A stretch of 64,000 nt of DNA from Thiocapsa marina 5811. Its GTDB lineage: Bacteria > Pseudomonadota > Gammaproteobacteria > Chromatiales > Chromatiaceae. Both the position numbers and the translations under genes were made by a program. Shown piece by piece: positions 32,262 to 38,886 of this stretch. Every line of letters starts with the position of its first letter. The stretch's first letter is position 1. The notes under the pieces are model-generated. The model ran no database searches and had not been told where the DNA came from. It was given only the letters and a program-made list of their open reading frames with translations. The stretch spans positions 186,001-250,000 of the forward strand of contig NZ_AFWV01000011.1 in the NCBI RefSeq assembly GCF_000223985.1, given 5' to 3'.

Positions 32262-32356
32262 GGGCGCAAGGCACCGGATACGGCCGCCAAGAGCGACTTA
32301 CGCGTCATTGCTCGCATGCCCGAGGCTGTCGCGAAGGTCCTGCACGACGCAGCCTG
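32262..32356 (+). pseudogene. 3' fragment of an HTH (Xre-type) antitoxin gene
   Basis: The last 31 codons (GRKAPDTAAKSDLRVIARMPEAVAKV...) of the antitoxin at 35316-35606 recur here without the upstream domain. It is the left edge of a duplicated block of about 448 bp. Confidence 0.85.
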
Positions 32357-32709
32357 AGCCGGCAACCGGCTCGGAGCGATACTCTCCTGACACCCGCTCC
32401 GCGGTGTCACGCATGCCCCTGGCGCTCCGCGCGACATGCCGGCCCGGCTTGAGCGACGAACACGGCCGACGTCGCCCTCGATGCGACCCTCGAGCTACTC
32501 TGAGACTCCGCACCCGTCGATTGCGCTGACGATAGGAAGTGCAACACCCGCCGGCGGTGCGATGAGCCTCGCACGACTCGGAACACGCGACGAGACGCCG
32601 AATCCTCATCGCGGATGCCATCCGTCATCCGGCGCTCACAATCCGATCGCCCGACCCACCCGTGCAACAAGAATCGGCACCCCGACGACCCTGCCGTGTT
32701 TCGTCTTCG
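32262..32709 (+). repeat. Duplicated block, copy 1
   Basis: Matches 35511-35959 at roughly 85-90% by eye, from within an HTH antitoxin gene to the GTTTCGTCTTC end. The last 200 bp recur a third time at 37783-37978. Confidence 0.88.
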
Positions 32710-32860
32710 GTGCTTCCCGGGAAAGGATCTACCGACAGAGCCGGAACCAAGATAAGTCGTCGAAGGTTCCACTCGTTGTCGTTGTCGTCATCGGATTCCG
32801 GACGAACCGATCCTTCCTTGCACATCCGATCGACCGGAAGCAACGTCGCGAAGCGGCGTG

Positions 32861-32900
32861 CCCCCGGGATAGACGACTTGCAGTCGTCCTCCTCCTCGGG
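32861..32900 (+). repeat. GACGACT repeat family, copy 2
   Basis: Core GACGACTTGCAGTCGTC at 32872-32888 preceded by CCCCCGGGATA as in copy 1. Confidence 0.8.
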
Positions 32901-33022
32901 CCTCGCTTGCACGACCGTCGCGTCGGGCAACACCTGAAAGGAGGGGAAGATCGCGAATGGATGAGCAAAACGGAAACCGGTGCCAAAGCACGTTCAGCGC
33001 GGTTCTCGAGTGCGTCGCGCTG

Positions 33023-33085
33023 ATCGCGACCTCGCGGGCCGTCGGGCCGGCTGAAGAGGACGACTGCAAGTCGTCTATCCGGGGG
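33023..33085 (-). repeat. GACGACT repeat family, copy 3 (inverted)
   Basis: Core at 33059-33075 in reverse orientation. With copy 2 it brackets about 135 bp, giving an inverted pair. Confidence 0.8.
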
Positions 33086-33422
33086 GTGTCGCCGCTTCGC
33101 GACGACCGTTGGCGTCACTTCCGACCCATCGTCTGCGCAGTTGGGATGTCGATTCCCGGAAATCGGCTTAAGACCCGACACCGACGCCTCGTAAAAAACC
33201 GACGAGACGGTCATTTTCGAGTCAAGTTGCGCCTACTTCGATGCCGACTTAGCCCCAAGGCACAAGTCAAGACCTGACACCGACGCCCCCCCAAGTGTCG
33301 CCCTCTATGACGCACTGACCAGCGCACCCGACGATCGCGCCCGCGCGCGCGTCATCGCCGAGGCGTTCGAACGTCTCGAAGAGCGTTATCCCCATCTCCC
33401 GGACCTCGCCACGCAGGGACAT

Positions 33423-33830
33423 GTGCGCGAGTCTGAGTTGCGGCTGCAGAAGGAAATCGAGCAAGTCCGGGCCGGGCTGCGCGAGACCGAGCTCCGCCTA
33501 AAAAAAGACATCGAACAGGTTCGGGCCGAGCTTAAAGCGGACATCGAGCAGGTCCGGGCCGAGCTTAAAGCGGACATCGAGCAGGTCCGGGCCGAGTTCC
33601 GCGAAAGCGAACTCCGCCTACGGAAGGACATCGAACAAATCCGTGCCGAGCTTAAAGTGGACATCGAGCAAATCCGCGCCGATCTACAAACGACCGAGTT
33701 GCGTCTGCTCAAGGAGATCGAGCAGGTCCGTGGCGAAATCACCCGCACCAAACTCGATCTGCTCAAGTGGATCGTCCCGCTGATGCTCGCCCAGGTCGCG
33801 GCCATCGCCGCGCTCGTGAAATTACTCTGA
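33423..33830 (+). CDS. Coiled-coil protein with C-terminal membrane anchor (DUF1640-like), N-terminus uncertain
   Basis: 135 residues from GTG 33423, almost entirely 11-residue repeats of the type KADIEQVRAEL (residues 1-105), then a hydrophobic segment WIVPLMLAQVAAIAALVKLL as membrane anchor. The coding sequence contains a near-perfect 33-bp tandem repeat (about 33525-33595). The frame is open upstream to about 33288 (VALYDALTSAPDDRARARVI), which looks like genuine protein but has no start codon, so the gene may have been cut at the junction motif at 33266-33287. Function unknown. Confidence 0.6.
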   Translation: MRESELRLQKEIEQVRAGLRETELRLKKDIEQVRAELKADIEQVRAELKADIEQVRAEFRESELRLRKDIEQIRAELKVDIEQIRADLQTTELRLLKEIEQVRGEITRTKLDLLKWIVPLMLAQVAAIAALVKLL

Positions 33831-33957
33831 AAAGTCGCTCGCAACGGCGGAGCGTTCACGGCGCCGTGTCGAGCGCTCAGGGCGTTGTTCATATTCCGGC
33901 TGTCGATACAAAGATAACGGGATGGTCCGCCCCGCTCCTCCGCCGAACCCCGCGCCG

Positions 33958-34096
33958 ACGCGCTCGGCAAAGGCCGCCGGGTTCTCCTGCTCCTCGCGCA
34001 AAGCCTTACGAATGGCGTCGTTGACGATCTCCGACAGACTGCGACGGGCGCTCGCGGCCTTGAGCCGGAGTGCCTGATGTAGCGCAGGCTCTAGTG
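33958..34096 (-). pseudogene. Fragment of a CopG-type antitoxin gene
   Basis: The minus strand reads ALHQALRLKAASARRSLSEI then VNDAIRKALREEQENPAAFAERV, a ribbon-helix-helix antitoxin. There is no start codon before it and no normal tail after it; both ends run into unrelated sequence. Confidence 0.6.
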
Positions 34097-34246
34097 GATG
34101 CCCGCCTATTCGAGCGCATCCGTCGCATGCAGGCCCACTTCGACGCCCTGTGCCAGCGTATTGAGGCCGGATACGCCACGGTGCCCGAGGCGGAGGACCT
34201 AGCCGAGATCGACGCGGCGGTGGCCGCCATCCGCGCCGGGCGCTAA
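34070..34246 (+). CDS. Possible small antitoxin (or antitoxin C-terminal remnant)
   Basis: 58 residues from GTG 34070: PDVAQALVDARLFERIRRMQ and AEDLAEIDAAVAAIRAGR. It ends 2 bp before the PIN toxin start at 34249, the position of an antitoxin. A weak RBS and overlap with the inverted CopG fragment suggest that the true 5' end was lost. Confidence 0.4.
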   Translation: MPDVAQALVDARLFERIRRMQAHFDALCQRIEAGYATVPEAEDLAEIDAAVAAIRAGR

Positions 34247-34248
34247 AG

Positions 34249-34680
34249 GTGTCCGCCCTGCGCGTTGTGCTTGACAATAACGTCCTGCTCTCCGGCATCG
34301 CGTACCCCGCCAGCATCCCCGGCAAACTCGTCGCCGCGTGGCGACATGGCGCGCTGGACGTGGTGCTCTCCGGCTACATTCTCGGGGAGCTCCGGCGGGT
34401 GTTGCCCAAGCTCGCGCACCGGCATGGCCTCGGCGCCGCGGAGGTCGACGACCTCGTCGACGCGCTTGCGATCCAGGCCGAGCTGGTCGAGCCGGGTGCG
34501 ATGAAAGAACCCGCGCTCGGGGATATCAACGACCAGTCCGTGCTGGGCACACTGATCGCCTCGCTCCGCAACGGGCAGGCGGATGTGCTCATCGCCGGCG
34601 ACAAGGCCCTACTCGCGCTGCGGGACCGCTATCCCATTCAGACGCCGGCGGAGCTCTGGGCCGCGCACGGCGGGCCCTGA
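34249..34680 (+). CDS. PIN-domain toxin, second system
   Basis: 143 residues, GTG start. LRVVLDNNVLLSGIAYPASIPGKLVAAW is the first PIN motif (Asp changed context D-N-N), ILGELRRVLPKLAHRHG supplies Glu, and GTLIASLRNGQADVLIAGDKALLAL the Asp cluster; the middle LGDINDQSVLG retains acidic residues. It belongs to the putative toxin-antitoxin PIN family. The upstream antitoxin appears damaged, so it may be an orphan or be held by a partner elsewhere in the island. Confidence 0.88.
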   Translation: MSALRVVLDNNVLLSGIAYPASIPGKLVAAWRHGALDVVLSGYILGELRRVLPKLAHRHGLGAAEVDDLVDALAIQAELVEPGAMKEPALGDINDQSVLGTLIASLRNGQADVLIAGDKALLALRDRYPIQTPAELWAAHGGP

Positions 34681-35080
34681 GTGAGCGAAGGGTCGGAGTG
34701 AACGGCTGATCCCGATCTCACCAGACCAAGTCCCGGCCGCGATGGGCGCGTACGTCAGCTGCCGAATCGGCTGTATAGATAGCCAACTGCACGACACACG
34801 GCACCCTGCGCACTGTGCGTCGGCGCCGGAATCGGATTAAGGTTGTGACGGCCCCAAGTAGATCGCTCGGCAACTCGCGAGGCCGATTCGTCGCCGATCG
34901 CGATAACCGTGGTACGTCCCCGGTTTCCTCGCTGCGGGATGACGCCGAGAGTAGGTTGGCCTGAATTCCGACCCACAGGGGGCCGACCTTGAGTTGAGCG
35001 TTATTTGAACCTGCCTCCTCTTTTCCCTCCGGATTCCCGATCCCCTTGCTCCCCGAGCACGGATACCACATAGTCTCAAC
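34681..35080. other. Intergenic region with partial GTGGGTCGG-type repeat
   Basis: No gene seen in these 400 bp. 34928-35011 (GATGACGCCGAGAGTAGG through ATTCCGACCCAC to TTTGAACC) repeats the right part of 31043-31114. Confidence 0.6.
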
Positions 35081-35356
35081 ATGGATATCGAGTTCGATCC
35101 CGACAAGGATTTGGCCAATCAACAAAAGCACGGAGCTTCCCTCGCGTTCGGGATCGAGATCCTTGCCGATTCCAACCGGTTGGACATCCTGGACGTGCGC
35201 TTTGACTACGCCGAGGAGCGTTTCATCGCTTACGGCATGGTGAAGCAGCGGGTCTGGCTGTGCGTTTTCACCCAACGCGGAAACCGATACCGAATCATCA
35301 GCGTGAGAAAAGCAAATGATCGCGAAACACGACGATACCACTGCACACCCCGTTGA
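35081..35356 (+). CDS. brnT: BrnT-family toxin
   Basis: 91 residues. DIEFDPDKDLANQQKHGASLAFGIEIL and DVRFDYAEERFIAYGMVKQRVWLCVFTQRGNRYRIISVRKANDRETRRYH match BrnT, a RelE-fold ribonuclease. The C-terminal RKANDRETRRY carries the catalytic-type basic cluster. The downstream gene overlaps by 41 bp and encodes an HTH antitoxin, rather than the RHH BrnA of the Brucella system. Confidence 0.93.
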   Translation: MDIEFDPDKDLANQQKHGASLAFGIEILADSNRLDILDVRFDYAEERFIAYGMVKQRVWLCVFTQRGNRYRIISVRKANDRETRRYHCTPR

Positions 35357-35606
35357 ACCTGAACCCGATACTCCGCTCTCCGACGACGAGTTCGAGCGCG
35401 GTCTCGGGGCAATGCTGGCGCGCCGCGCCCGGGCTGCAACCGGCCTCTCTCAACAGAACTTTGCAGAGCAATTCGGCATCCCCGCCGAATCTCTTCGTGA
35501 TTGGGAACAGGGGCGTAAGGCACCGGATACGGCCGCCAAGAGCTACTTACGCGTGATTGCTCGCATGCCCGAGGCTGTTGCAAAGGTTCTGCACGACGCA
35601 GCCTGA
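35316..35606 (+). CDS. HTH (Xre-type) antitoxin paired with BrnT
   Basis: 96 residues: an acidic leader, then RARAATGLSQQNFAEQFGIPAESLRDWEQGRKAPD, a helix-turn-helix of the XRE family. This arrangement (toxin first, overlapping antitoxin) is common for BrnT with HTH partners. The last third of the gene and its downstream flank are duplicated at 32262-32709. Confidence 0.9.
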   Translation: MIAKHDDTTAHPVEPEPDTPLSDDEFERGLGAMLARRARAATGLSQQNFAEQFGIPAESLRDWEQGRKAPDTAAKSYLRVIARMPEAVAKVLHDAA

Positions 35607-35959
35607 TCCGGCAACCGACTCGGATCGATGTTTTCGTGACACCCGCTCCGCGTTGTCACGCATGCCCTTGGCGCTCCGCGCGACATGCCGGCCCGGCTTG
35701 AGCGACGAACACGGCCGACGTCGCTCTCGATGCGACCTTCGACCTACTCTGAGACTCCGCACCCGTCGATTGCGCTGACGATAGGAAGCGCAACACCCGC
35801 CGGCGGTGCGTTAAGCCTCGCACGGTTCGGCACAAGCGACGAGACGCCGCGCCGTATCCCCATCTCGGATGCCATCCGCAACCCGGCGATCGCGATCCGA
35901 TCGCCCGACCCGCCCGAGCGACAAGAGTGGGCACCCCGACCCCACCGTGTTTCGTCTTC
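35511..35959 (+). repeat. Duplicated block, copy 2 (parental copy with intact antitoxin)
   Basis: Homologous to 32262-32709. The part after 35606 has no gene; it ends exactly before AGACCTGACACCGATGCC (35960), the recurrent junction motif. Confidence 0.88.
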
Positions 35960-35990
35960 AGACCTGACACCGATGCCCCCGCTCGCTGCT

Positions 35991-36290
35991 TCAGGCTCCG
36001 TTCTGGTGGAGCTCGATCCGAATCGTTTCGCGCACGACATCCGCGAGCGTCTGCCCTTCAACGAACTGACGCAGTGCATCGTTCATCAGCGTTTGATAAT
36101 TGCTGCCCATCATCTCGGCGCGCGCCTTGAATGCCGCCAAGATCCGGTTGTCCACCCGCATCGTCACCTGCGACTGGCTTCCTTGCTCGGCCTGCAGACG
36201 TGCCAATGCCGGTACTTCGGAAACAGACTTGGCATCGGTAAAATCAAGGTCGGCATAGTCGTCGAAAAGGGGATCAGAACTGTTGCTCAT
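35991..36290 (-). CDS. brnA: BrnA-family antitoxin
   Basis: 99 residues. An acidic N-terminal region (DPLFDDYADLDFTDAKSVSEVPALARLQAE) is followed by a ribbon-helix-helix domain QVTMRVDNRILAAFKARAEMMGSNYQTLMNDALRQFVEG. It overlaps by 17 bp the 3' end of a BrnT-like gene on the same strand, the classical toxin-antitoxin order. Confidence 0.9.
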   Translation of the reverse strand: MSNSSDPLFDDYADLDFTDAKSVSEVPALARLQAEQGSQSQVTMRVDNRILAAFKARAEMMGSNYQTLMNDALRQFVEGQTLADVVRETIRIELHQNGA

Positions 36291-36510
36291 AGTGCCGCCG
36301 TTGGGATTGGTTCGCTTTCCAGGCGGAAATCAAACGAATGCGATTCCCGCGGAGTGTCCACACCGCCACGAGGACACGTCCCCGCCCGCCCATACCAAGG
36401 GTCACGAATCGCTGCTCGCCGTTTGCGTCCACGTCCTCGCGTGTCAGCGCGAAGGGATCAAGCAGCACATGACGTGCTTCATCGAATGCGATGCTGACCG
36501 AGACGCTCAC
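36274..36510 (-). pseudogene. BrnT toxin gene, 5'-truncated
   Basis: The frame SVSIAFDEARHVLLDPFALTR through NGEQRFVTLGMGG and GNRIRLISAWKANQSQRRHY is BrnT from about residue 20 onward. The usual N-terminal strand (xxEWDExKxxxNxxKHG) is missing because the sequence switches near 36505 to the start of an Rpn-family gene on the other strand. A GTG at 36510 could allow a short product (78 residues). Confidence 0.75.
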
Positions 36511-37014
36511 AAGTCCGGTGGTCGCGGTGCAAATCCTCGATCCCTACAACCCGCAGGAAACCCTCAAAGACAAGCTCACCATCGTCGACGTGAAAGCCCG
36601 CGATGCGGCCGGCCGGGTTTTTCAGGTCGAGATCCAGCGCGACGATCGGACCAGACATCGGTGCGGTTCGTGCCTCACCGCACCCTACGCCCGGGCGGAC
36701 CTGTACCGCCGACAACTGCGTCGCGGTCAGGACTACAGCAGCCTCAAACCGACCTATGCGATCTGGCTGCTCGATCAAACCCTGCGCGACGACACGCCGG
36801 TCTATGCACACCGCTATCGGATGCGCGATGATCGGGGCAGGCGCTGATCGAGCACGGCGGCATCTGAATTTTCGAGCTGAACAAAGCCGCCGTCCAACAG
36901 GTCGAAACCGAACAAAAACGCTGGCTGAAATTCTTCAACGAGGGCGAGACCCTCGATGACGAGACACTGCCCGAGCCCGCGAGTGGATACAAAACCCCTG
37001 TGATGAGGCAAGCC
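36491..37014 (+). pseudogene. Rpn-family nuclease/putative transposase, N-terminal part, disrupted
   Basis: SPVVAVQILDPYNPQETLKDKLTIVDVKARDAAGRVFQVEIQ is the PD-(D/E)XK core of the Rpn (recombination-promoting nuclease) family. SSLKPTYAIWLLDQTL continues it. A frameshift near 36840 is followed by ALIEHGGI, a stop codon (TGA), then IFELNKAAVQQVETEQKRWLKFFNEGE, still recognisable in the shifted frame, and TPVMRQAMST, which runs in frame straight into the DUF433 gene. The tail resumes at 37320. Confidence 0.8.
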
Positions 37015-37248
37015 ATGAGCACAGCATTTGATCGAATCACCATCAACCCCGGCTTGATGAACGGACAGCCCTGTATCCGCGGCATGAGACTCACCGTTCG
37101 CCGCGTGGTTGAAGCCGTGGCCGCTTATCCGGACCGCGCCGATCTAATACAGGACTATCCGGAAATCGACGACGAGGACATCCGGCAAGCATTGGAGTTT
37201 GCGGCCATCAGCCTTGACGATCAAATCCTCACGTTGAACGTCGCGTGA
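37015..37248 (+). CDS. DUF433 antitoxin-like protein, copy 2
   Basis: 77 residues: FDRITINPGLMNGQPCIRGMRLTVRRVVEAVAAYPDRADLIQDYPEIDDEDIRQALEFAAISLDDQILTLNVA, a complete DUF433 domain. GAGG lies 8 bp before ATG 37015, but that leader is Rpn coding sequence. The stop overlaps ATG 37248 of a deleted partner toxin. ATGAGCAC occurs at its start and again at 37320. Confidence 0.88.
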   Translation: MSTAFDRITINPGLMNGQPCIRGMRLTVRRVVEAVAAYPDRADLIQDYPEIDDEDIRQALEFAAISLDDQILTLNVA

Positions 37249-37295
37249 TGAAATTGCTGCTGGATCAGTCCGTCACCTGCCGCTGCAGCCCGTGA
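37248..37295 (+). pseudogene. Remnant of a DUF5615 PIN-like toxin gene
   Basis: MKLLLDQSVTCRCSP then stop. MKLLLDQ is the usual start of the DUF5615 toxins that accompany DUF433. Only 15 codons remain; overlap with the DUF433 stop is the normal coupled arrangement. Confidence 0.65.
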
Positions 37296-37319
37296 AGTCC
37301 GATCTCTGAGCCTGCACAT

Positions 37320-37463
37320 ATGAGCACCAAGACCGCCTTCTCCGAGAAAGAACGCGCCTACCACCAGTACCAGGCGCGTCAGGAATTCCTGCGCCAACAG
37401 CGCTCCATCCAACAGGAGCTGCAGAACGAGCGGGCCGCTAAGGACCCGTTGAATAACAAGTGA
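37320..37463 (+). pseudogene. Rpn-family tail segment
   Basis: STKTAFSEKERAYHQYQARQ then EFLRQQRSIQQELQNERAAK is the continuation of the Rpn gene. It ends in an added DPLNNK and stop where an inserted sequence begins (37441). Confidence 0.75.
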
Positions 37464-37556
37464 TCCACCTTAACCCCTCTCCCTCGCGGGAGATGGGTTG
37501 GGGGAGAGGGGGAGAATGAACCGGAATGGCTAAGTTGTTTCTGAATCGTGACTCAG
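37441..37556. repeat. About 116-bp insertion in the Rpn tail with a CCCCTCTCCC palindrome
   Basis: Absent from the homologous tail at 30654-30944. It contains CCCCTCTCCCTCGCGGGAGA and GGGGGAGAGGGGGAGAA, an imperfect hairpin of a type widely dispersed in bacterial genomes. Exact ends and target duplication could not be fixed. Confidence 0.6.
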
Positions 37557-37661
37557 GAACCAGCACTTCAAGCCAACGAGGCAGAGCGGCAAGCCAAGGA
37601 AGCCGCGCTCGCCGAGGTCGCCCGCCTCAAGGCGCTCCTGGAGCAGCAAAAAGACGGCTGA
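37557..37661 (+). pseudogene. Last segment of the Rpn-family coiled-coil tail
   Basis: EPALQANEAERQAKEAALAE then VARLKALLEQQKDG and stop, collinear with residues 52-96 of the tail at 30654. Confidence 0.7.
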
Positions 37662-38386
37662 GCAGCAGTCCGAGAGAAGCGCGTTGCGTCCGCGGACCGG
37701 CCGTGCGGGTGCGCAAGCCGCCTCCGCCGCCGCCACAGCATAGGCGAGACGCGCTACCCTCATCATCCCCCAGCCCCAAGACGCACCCGTCGATTGCGCT
37801 GACGATAGGCAGCGCAACACGCGTCGGCGGTGCGGTGAGCCTCGCACGGCTCGGCACAAACGACGAGACGCCGAATCCTCATCGCGGATGCGATCCGCAA
37901 CCCGGCGCTCGCGATCCGATCGCCCGCCCCGCCCGAGCGACAAGAATCGGCACCCCGACCCTGCCCCGTTTCGTCACATTCTGACACGATCGGTCGAAAT
38001 CGAGGGGCGTGTCGCCGTGTCGGGTGGATCCTACGGATCGCGCTCGGCCGATGACGCGCGATGCTCATCCGGCCGGGCATCGCCGGTCGATCGATCGCGC
38101 TTTGGGCGGGAAATGCCGAATCACCCTGCGGTGATAAGGATTTCAACGTCTTGGGGCGCGGCGGCGATTCGGGAAAGCGTGATGCCGGTCACGGTGTTCG
38201 ATGTGGACTTCCTTTAGAGCCGTGCGCGGCGTCTCGGTACGCCATCCGCACCGTCACCGGAGCCCGGAGACTGGCCCGAATGATGCTGCACCAAGGTCGG
38301 GACACCCAGGGATGAGATGCGAGAACACTGGCAGTACCCAACCGCCGGGATCGCCCGGGTCATCACACAGCAACGAGAGTACAAAC
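37662..38386. other. Non-coding region with third copy of the 200-bp repeat, upstream of pilA
   Basis: 37783-37978 repeats the end of the duplicated blocks (CACCCGTCGATTGCGCTGAC to GTTTCGTC). 37979-38386 is the pilA leader; no gene and no convincing sigma-54 site was found. Confidence 0.6.
37783..37978 (+). repeat. 200-bp repeat, copy 3
   Basis: Homologous to about 32510-32705 and 35759-35955; here it is preceded by unrelated sequence, so the unit is smaller than the 448-bp block. Confidence 0.85.
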
Positions 38387-38803
38387 ATGAAAAAGCAGCA
38401 ATCCGGTTTTACACTTATCGAGCTGATGATCGTCGTGGCGATCATTGGTATTTTGGCGGCGATTGCGTTGCCGGCTTATCAGGATTATACGAATCGGGCA
38501 AAAGCCTCAGAGCTTGTTCTTGCAGCGAGTTCCGCCCGTACGTGCGTCTCCGAAGTTTTCCAGTCCACTGGCTCAATGACGGCCTCTGCCGATTGTGACG
38601 ACTCATTTGTAAAGACCCAGTACGTCGGGACATTAGTAGTTGACACAGATGGCGTAGTCACAGTTACTGACAGAGGTGCCACGGATCAGTTCTCCGAGAC
38701 TGTGACAGTGGTGCTTACGCCGACTACTGGTAGTGGCGCGATCCAAGCGTGGACTTGCTCCGGCAGTCCGTCAAAATGGATGCCTGGCTCCTGTCGCGGG
38801 TAA
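38387..38803 (+). CDS. pilA: Type IV major pilin (PilA-like)
   Basis: 138 residues. The short basic leader MKKQQSG is cut before Phe8 by prepilin peptidase; [36 protein letters not shown] is the canonical N-methylated helix with Glu5. Two cysteine pairs are possible (Cys in ARTCVSE and SADCDD; WTCSG and GSCRG), the last forming the usual C-terminal disulfide loop. A clear intrinsic terminator follows. The frame is open 62 codons upstream but the leader peptide fixes the start. Confidence 0.96.
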   Translation: MKKQQSGFTLIELMIVVAIIGILAAIALPAYQDYTNRAKASELVLAASSARTCVSEVFQSTGSMTASADCDDSFVKTQYVGTLVVDTDGVVTVTDRGATDQFSETVTVVLTPTTGSGAIQAWTCSGSPSKWMPGSCRG

Positions 38804-38823
38804 ATCACACGCAGCAAGGCTCC

Positions 38824-38853
38824 GAACCCCGGCTACGCACCGGGGTTCTTTTT
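38824..38853 (+). terminator. Intrinsic terminator after pilA
   Basis: GAACCCCGG (38824-38832) pairs with CCGGGGTTC (38840-38848), followed by TTTTT. It lies 20 bp after the stop and 33 bp before the next gene, so it probably attenuates read-through into the downstream glycosyltransferase-like gene. Confidence 0.9.
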
Positions 38854-38886
38854 GTCTGGGAATCTTCGACGACGCAACCAATTCTC

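Larger units (their letters stand above)
32710..33288. other. Repeat-rich intergenic region
   Basis: No gene supported. It holds two oppositely oriented copies of the GACGACT repeat (32861-32900 and 33023-33085) and two copies of the AGACC(T/C)GACACCGACGCC junction motif (33171-33188, 33266-33287). Confidence 0.6.

Noticed and set aside
33480-33600. Possible CRISPR-like array
   Set aside because: The 33-bp units are contiguous, in frame and encode coiled-coil repeats; there are no spacers or cas genes.
38300-38386. Sigma-54 (PilR-type) promoter upstream of pilA
   Set aside because: TGGCAG occurs at about 38330 but no GC dinucleotide lies at the required spacing.
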